From NCBI GenBank assembly GCA_963825615.1, contig CAWGTV010000008.1:744001-808000 (forward strand): a stretch of DNA of 64,000 nt, written 5' to 3'. The translations under genes and the position numbers were made by a program. Origin of the DNA: JAHEDT01 sp963825615 (GTDB lineage Bacteria; Desulfobacterota; Desulfuromonadia; Desulfuromonadales; BM103). The notes under the pieces were generated by a model. It saw only the letters and a list, made by a program, of their open reading frames with translations. It did no database searches and was not told where the DNA came from. Positions 8,007 to 15,472 of this stretch are shown one piece after another (position 1 is the stretch's first letter; each line of letters begins with the position of its first letter).

Positions 8007-8996
8007 GTGCGTCAGCAAATCTATCTGTCCTCATCACCTCATGTGCACTCTGGAGAGACCACTTTTCAGGTGATGCGTGCCGTGCTTTACAGCTTGGTGC
8101 CGGCCTGCGGGGTGGCGGTCTATTTCTTCGGCTTGCGGGCGCTTGTGGTCTTGCTGATTGCGACTTTCGGCTGTCTTGCGACCGAGGCCGTCTGTCAGCG
8201 GCTGATGGGACAGACGGTCACGGTAACCGATGGCAGTGCCGCCATTACCGGTGTCCTGCTGGCCCTCAATCTCCCGCCTACCAGCCCTTGGTGGCTGACG
8301 CTACTTGGGGCCGTGATCGCCATTGTCGTTGGCAAACAGGTGTATGGAGGACTGGGGGCAAACCCCTTCAATCCCGCCCTGGTTGCCAGGGTTGTGTTGC
8401 TGATTTCATTCCCGGTGCAGATGACCACATGGTCAGTACCGGCACCGCTTGGCTCCGGCCTTGACCTGGTGACGACAGCGACTCCGCTGGGGGCGTGGAA
8501 GAACGCGGTCATGCTGACCGGCCAGTTGCCTGCCAGCATGCAAGGGAGTACGACAGACTTCTTCCTTGGCAACATGCCCGGTTGTATCGGCGAAGTGTCC
8601 GCTCTGGCGCTGTTACTGGGTGCTTCCTATCTCTTTTATAAGCGCATTCTGACCTGGCATATCCCTGCCGCTTACGTTGGAAGCGTGGTCCTGTTGTCCG
8701 GATTGTTCTGGTTGATCAACCCGGCAAAGTACCCCAATCCGGTCTTTCATCTTGTCACCGGTGGCTTGGTTCTCGGTGCTTTCTACATGGCAACGGACAT
8801 GGTGACCACACCGGTTTCCATGCGCGGTATGCTGGTGTTCGGAGCGGGCTGCGGTTTGCTGACGGTGCTGATCCGGCTGTTTGGCGGGTATCCAGAAGGG
8901 GTCTCTTTCGCTATCCTACTGATGAACGCAGCGACACCGCTGATTGATCGTTACCTGCGGCCGCGGACTTTCGGTGTTCAGTCGGGGAAGGTTTGA
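8007..8996 (+). CDS. rnfD: Rnf complex subunit D, flavinylated membrane protein
   Basis: RnfD is an integral membrane subunit with covalently bound FMN. I place the start at GTG 8007, preceded by AGAGGAG (7988-7994). The 329-residue product has around nine hydrophobic helices; the stretch LVTTATPLGAW (about 153-163) matches the [S/T]-x-A-T flavinylation motif, and the conserved segment GGLGANPFNPALVARV lies just before it (about 115-130). It follows rnfC by 5 bp, so translation is likely coupled. Confidence 0.93.
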   Translation: MRQQIYLSSSPHVHSGETTFQVMRAVLYSLVPACGVAVYFFGLRALVVLLIATFGCLATEAVCQRLMGQTVTVTDGSAAITGVLLALNLPPTSPWWLTLLGAVIAIVVGKQVYGGLGANPFNPALVARVVLLISFPVQMTTWSVPAPLGSGLDLVTTATPLGAWKNAVMLTGQLPASMQGSTTDFFLGNMPGCIGEVSALALLLGASYLFYKRILTWHIPAAYVGSVVLLSGLFWLINPAKYPNPVFHLVTGGLVLGAFYMATDMVTTPVSMRGMLVFGAGCGLLTVLIRLFGGYPEGVSFAILLMNAATPLIDRYLRPRTFGVQSGKV

Positions 8997-8997
8997 C

Positions 8998-9603
8998 ATG
9001 AACGGACTGCCGCGCCTGGTTATCGCTTTAACTTTGATTTCCTTGGGAGCCGGTCTGCTGCTCTCGCTGGTGGAGTCGCAGACCCGTGCGCCGATTGCCG
9101 AACAACGCCGTCTTGAGACCCTGCGGGCGTTGCAAACCGTTTTGCCGGCTTTTGACAACAGCCCTGATGCGGATACGGTTGACCTGGTTTTTGGCCAGGA
9201 CAAGAAGGGCCGTGAGCTGACGCGGACCTTCTTCCGGGGACGGCAGGGCGGCGTCCTCTCCGGCGTTGCATTCACGGTAGTCGCCCCCGATGGTTACAGC
9301 GGTAATATTGCCATGATGGTCGGGGTTGACCCGGAGGGTACTGTTGTCGGTCTGGAGATCCTGAGCCATGCCGAAACGCCCGGGTTGGGTGACAAAATCA
9401 ACCGTGATGATTTTAAAGGTCAGTTCAAGGGGAAGACCCTGGAGGGTGTAGACTGGCGTGTCAAGAAGGACGGCGGTGACTTCGATCAGATTACCGGGGC
9501 CACCATATCACCACGAGCCGTGGTCAAGGCGGTGCACCAGGGGATGCAGTTTTTACAGAGTCATCGCACGGAGGTCCTTGCTGCGCAAGGAAACAGTCAA
9601 TGA
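8998..9603 (+). CDS. rnfG: Rnf complex subunit G, FMN-binding
   Basis: RnfG is a membrane-anchored, outward-facing flavoprotein subunit. I choose the ATG at 8998, one base after the rnfD stop, over a longer frame from 8944 that would overlap rnfD; this gives 201 residues. One N-terminal helix (about 5-22) is followed by an FMN_bind domain with ILSHAETPGLGDKI (about 120-133) and the flavin-attachment motif ITGATIS (about 165-171), whose second threonine should carry FMN. The 3' end overlaps rnfE by 4 bp. Confidence 0.93.
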   Translation: MNGLPRLVIALTLISLGAGLLLSLVESQTRAPIAEQRRLETLRALQTVLPAFDNSPDADTVDLVFGQDKKGRELTRTFFRGRQGGVLSGVAFTVVAPDGYSGNIAMMVGVDPEGTVVGLEILSHAETPGLGDKINRDDFKGQFKGKTLEGVDWRVKKDGGDFDQITGATISPRAVVKAVHQGMQFLQSHRTEVLAAQGNSQ

Positions 9604-10193
9604 GCCTGCTTAAGGAATTCAGAAAGGGTCTGTGGCGGGAAAATGCCGTGTTTCGGTTGCTGCTTGGTCTGTGTCCGACTCTGGCGGTGACGACCAGCGC
9701 AGAAAACGGCCTCGGCATGGGGTTAGCGACGACCTTTGTTCTGGTCGGTTCGAACGTTGTTGTCTCTCTGATGCGCCAAGTGATCCCGTCCAAGGTGCGC
9801 ATTCCGGCCTTTATCGTCATCATTGCGACTTTTGTAACGGTTGTGCAACTCTGCATGGAGGCCTACTTTTATGACCTTTACAAGGCGCTTGGCATCTTTA
9901 TCCCGCTCATAGTCGTCAACTGCGTCATTCTGGGGCGTGCAGAGGCTTTTGCCTCCAAGAACCGTCTCTTGCCGGCCTTGGTCGATGGTCTTGGTATGGG
10001 AGTCGGCTTTACGCTGGCGCTCTTTGTATTGGGGGCCGTGCGCGAACTGTTCGGTTCCGGCACCCTTCTGGGTTATGCGGTCTTTGGCTCGAGCTATCAG
10101 CCCCTCCTGTTACTGATCCTTCCCCCCGGTGCATTTATTGCGATGGGTCTTTTACTGGCCGGAATGAACTCGTTTGATGCCCGCCGCCGCTAA
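9600..10193 (+). CDS. rnfE: Rnf complex subunit E
   Basis: RnfE is the integral membrane partner of RnfA and is homologous to it. The 197-residue product has about six helices and the conserved LGLCPTLAVTTSAENGLGMG (23-42) and IVVNCVILGRAEAFAS (about 101-116), the latter with the iron-centre cysteine. Its ATG overlaps the rnfG stop (ATGA). It is the last gene of the rnf operon; a weak hairpin (GCTG-ATTC-CAGC, then GGCTTTTT, near 10258-10277) may end the transcript. Confidence 0.94.
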   Translation: MSLLKEFRKGLWRENAVFRLLLGLCPTLAVTTSAENGLGMGLATTFVLVGSNVVVSLMRQVIPSKVRIPAFIVIIATFVTVVQLCMEAYFYDLYKALGIFIPLIVVNCVILGRAEAFASKNRLLPALVDGLGMGVGFTLALFVLGAVRELFGSGTLLGYAVFGSSYQPLLLLILPPGAFIAMGLLLAGMNSFDARRR

Positions 10194-10351
10194 ACTATTC
10201 TCATCATTTAATTCTCTTTTCGGAAGGCTTGATTAGAGGATTAATCGCCTTTAAGACTGCTGATTCCAGCGGCTTTTTCATTCTTTTCAAGTACCTGACC
10301 AAAATACTCCCAAAGCCCCAGAAGTCGGGCGTTTATGACCTCCTGGATTGC

Positions 10352-10367
10352 ATACAGTATACTGTAT
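10352..10367. promoter_or_regulatory. 16-bp perfect palindrome before the nuo promoter
   Basis: ATACAGTATACTGTAT is a perfect inverted repeat without spacer that ends 7 bp before the -35 box of the nuo promoter. Its position and symmetry fit an operator for a dimeric regulator. The core TGTATAC-like spacing recalls GntR-type sites, but the regulator is not identified. Confidence 0.5.
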
Positions 10368-10374
10368 TTTTCCC

Positions 10375-10403
10375 TTGACAAAGAGCTGGTTTTGTCCTAA
10401 CTT
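10375..10403 (+). promoter_or_regulatory. Promoter candidate of the nuo operon
   Basis: TTGACA (10375-10380) is a perfect -35 box; 17 bp later TAACTT (10398-10403) is a moderate -10. NuoA starts 78 bp downstream. The 288-bp rnfE-nuoA spacer holds no other gene that I can see. Confidence 0.5.
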
Positions 10404-10481
10404 GCAGTCGGCCAAAAGGCCTTAAAGCCATAGTTGCGGCCTCTGAATTTAGTCACCTCACCTGGCAGGAGGACCATATCA

Positions 10482-10838
10482 ATGCTGGATAGTTATCTTC
10501 CGATTATCACCCTGATCATTATCGCTGTTTGCTTTTCCATCGGGTCGGTTGTTTTCTCGCGACTGATCGGAGAGAAGAAGCCGTCGGCTGTGAAGTTGGC
10601 GCCGTACGAGTGCGGTATGCCTCCTGTCGGTTCGGCCCGCGAGCGGTTTTCGATCAAGTTCTACATTATCGCCATGCTCTTTATCGTTTTCGATATCGAG
10701 GTTGTCTTCATGTATCCCTGGGCCGTCATGTTCAAGCGCCTGGGGATGTTTGGTTTTATGGAGATGGGCGTGTTCATTCTGATTCTTCTCGTTGGTTACG
10801 CATACGTTTGGAAAAAAGGAGCTCTGGAATGGGAGTAG
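10482..10838 (+). CDS. nuoA: NADH-quinone oxidoreductase subunit A
   Basis: NuoA is a small membrane subunit of complex I close to the quinone channel. I choose the ATG at 10482 because GCAGGAGG lies 9 bp before it; a longer frame from 10434 lacks support. The 118-residue product has three helices and the conserved loop PYECGMPPVGSARERFSIKF (residues about 41-60) with its key cysteine, then LFIVFDIEVVFMYPWA. First of fourteen nuo genes, overlapping nuoB. Confidence 0.95.
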   Translation: MLDSYLPIITLIIIAVCFSIGSVVFSRLIGEKKPSAVKLAPYECGMPPVGSARERFSIKFYIIAMLFIVFDIEVVFMYPWAVMFKRLGMFGFMEMGVFILILLVGYAYVWKKGALEWE

Positions 10839-11335
10839 AGGAAACTCTGGGTAATAACATTATTACCACGTCTCTGGACAAAATCGTCAACTGGTCACGC
10901 GCCAGTTCTCTCTGGCCGCTGACCTTTGGTCTGGCCTGTTGCGCTATCGAGATGATGGCAACCGGGGCCGCCCGTTTTGACCTGGACCGTTTCGGTGTGC
11001 TGTTCCGCGCGTCACCTCGCCAGGCAGACGTTATCGTTATTGCCGGAACCGTAACCAAGAAGATGCTGCCGGTCATTCAGACCGTTTATGAGCAGATGCC
11101 GGAGCCGCGCTACGTTATCGCGATGGGTGCCTGTGCCTGTTCGGGTGGGATTTTCGATACGTACAGTACGGTTCAGGGGATCGATGAGTACCTGCCGGTT
11201 GATGTTTATGTGCCGGGTTGTCCTCCGCGTCCGGAAGGTCTGCTCTACGGCATCATGAAGCTTCAGGAAAAAATCATGAAGGAGCGCAACTCCTTCGGTG
11301 CTGCCATCGGTGTGGGTGAGCGGATTAACGGCTAA
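10829..11335 (+). CDS. nuoB: NADH-quinone oxidoreductase subunit B
   Basis: NuoB carries the terminal [4Fe-4S] cluster N2, which reduces quinone. The ATG at 10829 overlaps the end of nuoA by 10 bp, giving 168 residues. The cluster ligands are visible as GLACCAIEM (adjacent cysteines, about 31-39), GACACSGG (about 98-105) and VPGCPPRPE (about 130-138). A longer frame in this phase reaches back into nuoA and is not the gene. Confidence 0.95.
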   Translation: MGVEETLGNNIITTSLDKIVNWSRASSLWPLTFGLACCAIEMMATGAARFDLDRFGVLFRASPRQADVIVIAGTVTKKMLPVIQTVYEQMPEPRYVIAMGACACSGGIFDTYSTVQGIDEYLPVDVYVPGCPPRPEGLLYGIMKLQEKIMKERNSFGAAIGVGERING

Positions 11336-11389
11336 GGTGGCTTCTCCCCAGTTGGCAATTTTAACCCAGATAGACAGGATGCAACCGTT

Positions 11390-11872
11390 ATGAGTGTACA
11401 GGCTGCTGTTGACAAGCTGAAAGCCCGATTTGGCGATACGGTCCTCGCGACCAGCGAGTTTCGGGGCGAAACCACCGTTGTTGTCAAGAAAGAGGAAATC
11501 GTCGCCGTCTGTTCCTTCCTCAAGGACGATCTCGGCTACAATTTTCTGACCGATCTCTGTGGCGTCGACTACATGGGCCAGACCCCACGTTTCATGGTGG
11601 TCTATCAGCTCTACAATATCGGTACCCATGTGCGTCTGCGTATCAAGACTCCGGTTGAGGAAAATGATGCCCGGATCGACACCGTCAGCGGGGTCTGGGC
11701 AACGGCCAACTGGCTGGAGCGCGAGTGCTGGGACCTGATGGGGATCACCTTCAACAACCATCCCGATCCGCGCCGCATCTTGTTGCCGGCAGACTGGGAA
11801 GGGCATCCGTTGCGCAAGGATTACCCGGTACAGGGCCCGGACCGCGAGCCTTACCAGGGGCGGTTGCAGTAG
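11390..11872 (+). CDS. nuoC: NADH-quinone oxidoreductase subunit C
   Basis: NuoC is a peripheral-arm subunit that packs against NuoD. The 160-residue product contains the 30-kDa-subunit signature region ERECWDLMGITFNNHPDPRR (about 105-124) followed by GHPLRKDYP. It is a separate gene, not a NuoCD fusion as in enterobacteria. It follows nuoB by 54 bp. Confidence 0.94.
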   Translation: MSVQAAVDKLKARFGDTVLATSEFRGETTVVVKKEEIVAVCSFLKDDLGYNFLTDLCGVDYMGQTPRFMVVYQLYNIGTHVRLRIKTPVEENDARIDTVSGVWATANWLERECWDLMGITFNNHPDPRRILLPADWEGHPLRKDYPVQGPDREPYQGRLQ

Positions 11873-11927
11873 GTCGGGCCATTTCGCATAAACCCAAGCA
11901 TATTCTGAATATAGACGAGGCAGAAAT

Positions 11928-13107
11928 ATGGCGAATTTTGAAACCATGACCATCAATATGGGCCCGCAGCATCCTTCAACTCACGGGGTGTTGCAGCTGG
12001 TTCTTGAGCTGGATGGCGAGATCGTCCGCAAGGCTACACCGCATATCGGTTTTTTGCATCGCGGTGTGGAAAAGCTCGCTGAGCATCGCACCTATCACCA
12101 GGTGCTGCCCCTGACCGACCGACTCGATTACCTGGCTCCCATGCACAACAACCTCGGTTACGTGCTGGCCGTGGAAAAGCTGCTCGGTATCACCGATGCG
12201 ATCCCTGAGCGTGCCCAGGTGGTGCGTGTGCTCCTCGCTGAATTGACACGCCTCAAAAGTCACCTGGTCTGGCTGGCCTGCCATGCCCTCGACATCGGCG
12301 CCATGACGGTGTTCATCTATTGTTTCCGCGAGCGTGAGCACATCATGAACTTCTACGAGAAGATCTCCGGTGCGCGCATGACCTCCAACTACTTCCGCGT
12401 CGGTGGCCTGTCGGCCGATCTTCCGGCCGGCCTTGAGCAGGAGATTCGCGATTTTGTCAATACCATGCCCGGTCATATCAACACTTACGAAGGGCTTCTG
12501 ACCGGTAACAAGATCTGGCAGAAGCGTATTCAGGGTGTCGGCGTGATCAGCGCAGAGGACGCCATTGACCTGGGTGTCACCGGGCCTTCGCTGCGCGGTT
12601 CCGGCGTCGATTGGGACCTGCGTCGTGACCAGCCGTACTCCGGCTACGAAAATTATGATTTCGAAGTCGTCGTGGGTAAGGAATGTGATACCTGGGCGCG
12701 TTATCATTTGCCGTCTCAAGGAGATGCGCGAGTCATGCAAGATCATCCATCAGGCGCTTGACAAGCTCAAGCCCGGCCCGATTCTGGCCGATGCGCCGAA
12801 AATCGTCCTGCCGCCCAAGCAGGCGACAGTCAATACGATCGAAGGCCTGATTCATCACTTCAAGATCATCAGCGAAGGCTTCAAGCCTGACGTTGGTGAA
12901 GTCTACGTGGGGGTCGAAAATCCCAAGGGTGAAGTCGGCTTCTATCTGGTTTCCGACGGCTCCCCCCGGCCGCAACGGATGAAGATCCGCCCGGCTTCAT
13001 TCATCAACCTCCAGGCCTTGCCCAAGATGGTCGAGGGTTCGATGATTGCCGACGTTGTCGCGGTGATCGGTACCCTGGACATCGTCCTGGGTGAGATCGA
13101 CCGCTAA
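11928..13107 (+). CDS. nuoD: NADH-quinone oxidoreductase subunit D, one apparent frameshift
   Basis: NuoD forms the quinone-reduction site with NuoB. The first frame (from ATG 11928) gives NMGPQHPSTHGVLQLVLELDG, including the quinone-pocket histidine segment, but leaves frame at about residue 260 and stops at 12761; the next frame continues with RLKEMRESCKIIHQALDKL to the stop at 13107. Dropping one base near 12705 (tat-C-att) joins them into 392 residues, the normal NuoD length, with the usual Y-x-x-R spacing. Because an intact nuoD is needed for this operon to work, I favour a sequencing error over a true mutation. Confidence 0.9.
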
Positions 13108-13133
13108 TCTGCTGCGAGGATAAGGAACCAGCC

Positions 13134-13634
13134 ATGAGTCAAGCAGTCGAAACCAAGGTAGAAGAGCAGGACATCGATCTGACCGGAGCGAATCAGATCC
13201 TGGACAAATACACGGATTTTCCCGGTGCGCTGATGCCTGTACTGCAGGAGATTCAGGAGTTTTACGGCTATATCCCCGAGCCGACGGTGCACCTTGCGGC
13301 AGAGCGCCTGAATATCTACACCAGCCAGATTTACGGCGTGCTGACATTCTACGCGCAGTTTCATCTCGAACCGCGTGGCAAGTACATCATCCGCGTCTGC
13401 ATGGGTACGGCATGTCACGTCAAGGGTGCCGGTCGCATCGCCGATACCATCAAGGACCGCCTGGGTGTCGGCCATGCCGAGACTACCGAAGATCTTAAAT
13501 TTACAGCGGAATACGTGGCCTGCATCGGTGCTTGCGGCATGGCTCCGGTGATCATGGTCAACGATGGCACCTATGGTTCTTTGACGGTTCAGAAGACAGA
13601 CGAAGTCATCCAAAAATACCAGAAGATGGATTGA
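13134..13634 (+). CDS. nuoE: NADH-quinone oxidoreductase subunit E, [2Fe-2S]
   Basis: NuoE is the thioredoxin-fold 24-kDa subunit of the NADH-dehydrogenase module. The 166-residue product has the four cluster ligands in CMGTAC (about 88-93) and CIGAC (about 129-133), with the conserved YGVLTFYAQFH just before them. It lies 26 bp after nuoD and directly before nuoF, so the NADH module (EFG) is complete in this operon. Confidence 0.95.
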   Translation: MSQAVETKVEEQDIDLTGANQILDKYTDFPGALMPVLQEIQEFYGYIPEPTVHLAAERLNIYTSQIYGVLTFYAQFHLEPRGKYIIRVCMGTACHVKGAGRIADTIKDRLGVGHAETTEDLKFTAEYVACIGACGMAPVIMVNDGTYGSLTVQKTDEVIQKYQKMD

Positions 13635-13652
13635 TAACCGACTGAGGGTTTT

Positions 13653-15434
13653 ATGGCCGAAACAGCTGAAAATATTCAAGTACTTATCTGTACCGGGACC
13701 GGTGGCTTCGCCTCCGGCGCCCAGGGCGTCATCGATGCTTTCGAAGCCGAGTTCGCGAAACAGGGCGTCGAGGCCAAAGTCGGCAAGCGCTGCGACATCA
13801 AGAAGACCGGTTGCCGCGGTCTCTGCGCCAACGATGTTCTGGTCGACGTCATCATGCCGGGCCAGGAATCTGTGACCTACGACTTCGTAACGCCGGATCT
13901 CGTACCGCAGATTGTCGAAGAACATATGCTCAAGAGCGAGCCGGTCGAGAAGAAAATTGCCGGCGCCTACTATAACAAGTTCCTGGAGAAGCAGCAGCGC
14001 ATCATCTTCTCGCGTTGCGGCACCATCGATGCCGAGAGCCTCGATGACTTCATCGCCCACAAGGGGTTCACCGGCATCAAGAAGGCCGTGACCATGAAAC
14101 CCGAAGAGGTGATCGAAGAGGTTAAGAAATCCGGCCTGCGCGGTCGTGGGGGCGGTGGCTTCCCGACTGGTGTCAAATGGTCGTTCTGCAAGGCCTCGCC
14201 CGGGGATCACAAGTACCTGATCTGCAACGCCGACGAAGGTGACCCAGGGGCGTTCATGGACCGCTCGGTTCTCGAAGGCGACCCCTATGGCCTGATCGAG
14301 GGGATGATGATCGCCGCCTACGCGATCGGATGCAAGTTCGGTTATGTCTACTGTCGCGCCGAGTACCCACTGGCTATCAAGCGCCTGCAGAAAGCCATCG
14401 ATACCTGCATCGAGAAGGGGATCCTCGGCAAGGACTGCATGGGCTTAGGCTTCGAATTCAACATGCGCATCAAGGCCGGCGCCGGTGCCTTCGTCTGCGG
14501 CGAAGAGACTGCGCTGATGGCTTCGATCGAAGGTGAGCGCGGCATGTCGCGCCCTCGCCCGCCCTTCCCGGCGGTGCGCGGTTTGTGGGGCAAGCCGACT
14601 AACATCAACAACGTCGAGACCTTTGCCAACGTTTCCTACATCTTCTACAACAGCGCCGAATGGTATGCTTCGATCGGCACTGAAGGGACCAAGGGCACCA
14701 AGATCTTTGCTCTGACCGGCAAGGTCAAGCATACCGGTCTGGTCGAGGTTCCTGCCGGCACAACCATGAAGGAAGTCATTTACGATGTCTGCGGCGGCAT
14801 CCTCAATAACCGCAAGTTCAAGGCGGTACAGGCCGGGGGCCCTTCCGGTGGCTGTCTGCCGGCGGAGGCGCTTGATGCCGAAGTCGATTACGACTCACTG
14901 ATCAAAGCTGGTGCCATGATGGGCTCCGGCGGTCTGGTGGTCATGGACGAGACCACCTGCATGGTTGATATTGCACGTTTCTTCCTCAACTTCACCCGCG
15001 TAGAATCGTGCGGCAAGTGTATCCCCTGTCGCATCGGTCTGAAGATCATGCTCGAAATTCTCGAGCGAATCACCCATGGTCAAGGGCGCGAAGGCGATAT
15101 CGAACTGCTGGAAAGTATGGCATACGACATCAAGAAGAGCTCGCTCTGCGGCCTTGGCCAGACGGCGCCAAACCCGGTTCTCTCGACGATCCGTTACTTC
15201 CGTCATGAGTATGAAGCGCACATCAAGGAAAAAGAGTGCCCGTCGCATAGCTGTAAGCCACTTTTGCACTTCAAGGTCATTGAAGAAAAATGCAAGAAGT
15301 GCGGGGTTTGTCCGAGGGTCTGCCCGGTAGATTGCATCGCTTGGGAAAAAGGCCAGGTTGCGGTGATTGACCGCGAAAAGTGCACCGAGTGCACCTCCTG
15401 TTATGATGCCTGCCGTTTCATGGCAATCGAATAG
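13653..15434 (+). CDS. nuoF: NADH-quinone oxidoreductase subunit F, long form with extra Fe-S domains
   Basis: NuoF binds NADH and FMN and holds cluster N3. At 593 residues it is much longer than the about 445-residue E. coli protein. Residues 1-120 are a thioredoxin-like [2Fe-2S] domain, then the FMN/NADH core with GRGGGGFPTGVKW (about 165-177) and NADEGDPGAFMDRS, the N3 site ESCGKCIPCRIG (about 450-461), and a C-terminal two-cluster ferredoxin (CKKCGVCPRVCP and CTECTSCYDAC). In the N-terminal domain the usual C-x4-C reads CTGTGG, so one ligand is missing (C13, G18, C54, C58). The domain order resembles the NADH subunits of bifurcating or NAD-reducing hydrogenases. Confidence 0.94.
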   Translation: MAETAENIQVLICTGTGGFASGAQGVIDAFEAEFAKQGVEAKVGKRCDIKKTGCRGLCANDVLVDVIMPGQESVTYDFVTPDLVPQIVEEHMLKSEPVEKKIAGAYYNKFLEKQQRIIFSRCGTIDAESLDDFIAHKGFTGIKKAVTMKPEEVIEEVKKSGLRGRGGGGFPTGVKWSFCKASPGDHKYLICNADEGDPGAFMDRSVLEGDPYGLIEGMMIAAYAIGCKFGYVYCRAEYPLAIKRLQKAIDTCIEKGILGKDCMGLGFEFNMRIKAGAGAFVCGEETALMASIEGERGMSRPRPPFPAVRGLWGKPTNINNVETFANVSYIFYNSAEWYASIGTEGTKGTKIFALTGKVKHTGLVEVPAGTTMKEVIYDVCGGILNNRKFKAVQAGGPSGGCLPAEALDAEVDYDSLIKAGAMMGSGGLVVMDETTCMVDIARFFLNFTRVESCGKCIPCRIGLKIMLEILERITHGQGREGDIELLESMAYDIKKSSLCGLGQTAPNPVLSTIRYFRHEYEAHIKEKECPSHSCKPLLHFKVIEEKCKKCGVCPRVCPVDCIAWEKGQVAVIDREKCTECTSCYDACRFMAIE

Positions 15435-15472
15435 CGATTATTTAAGATATCCACTGACGATAAGAGGACACG

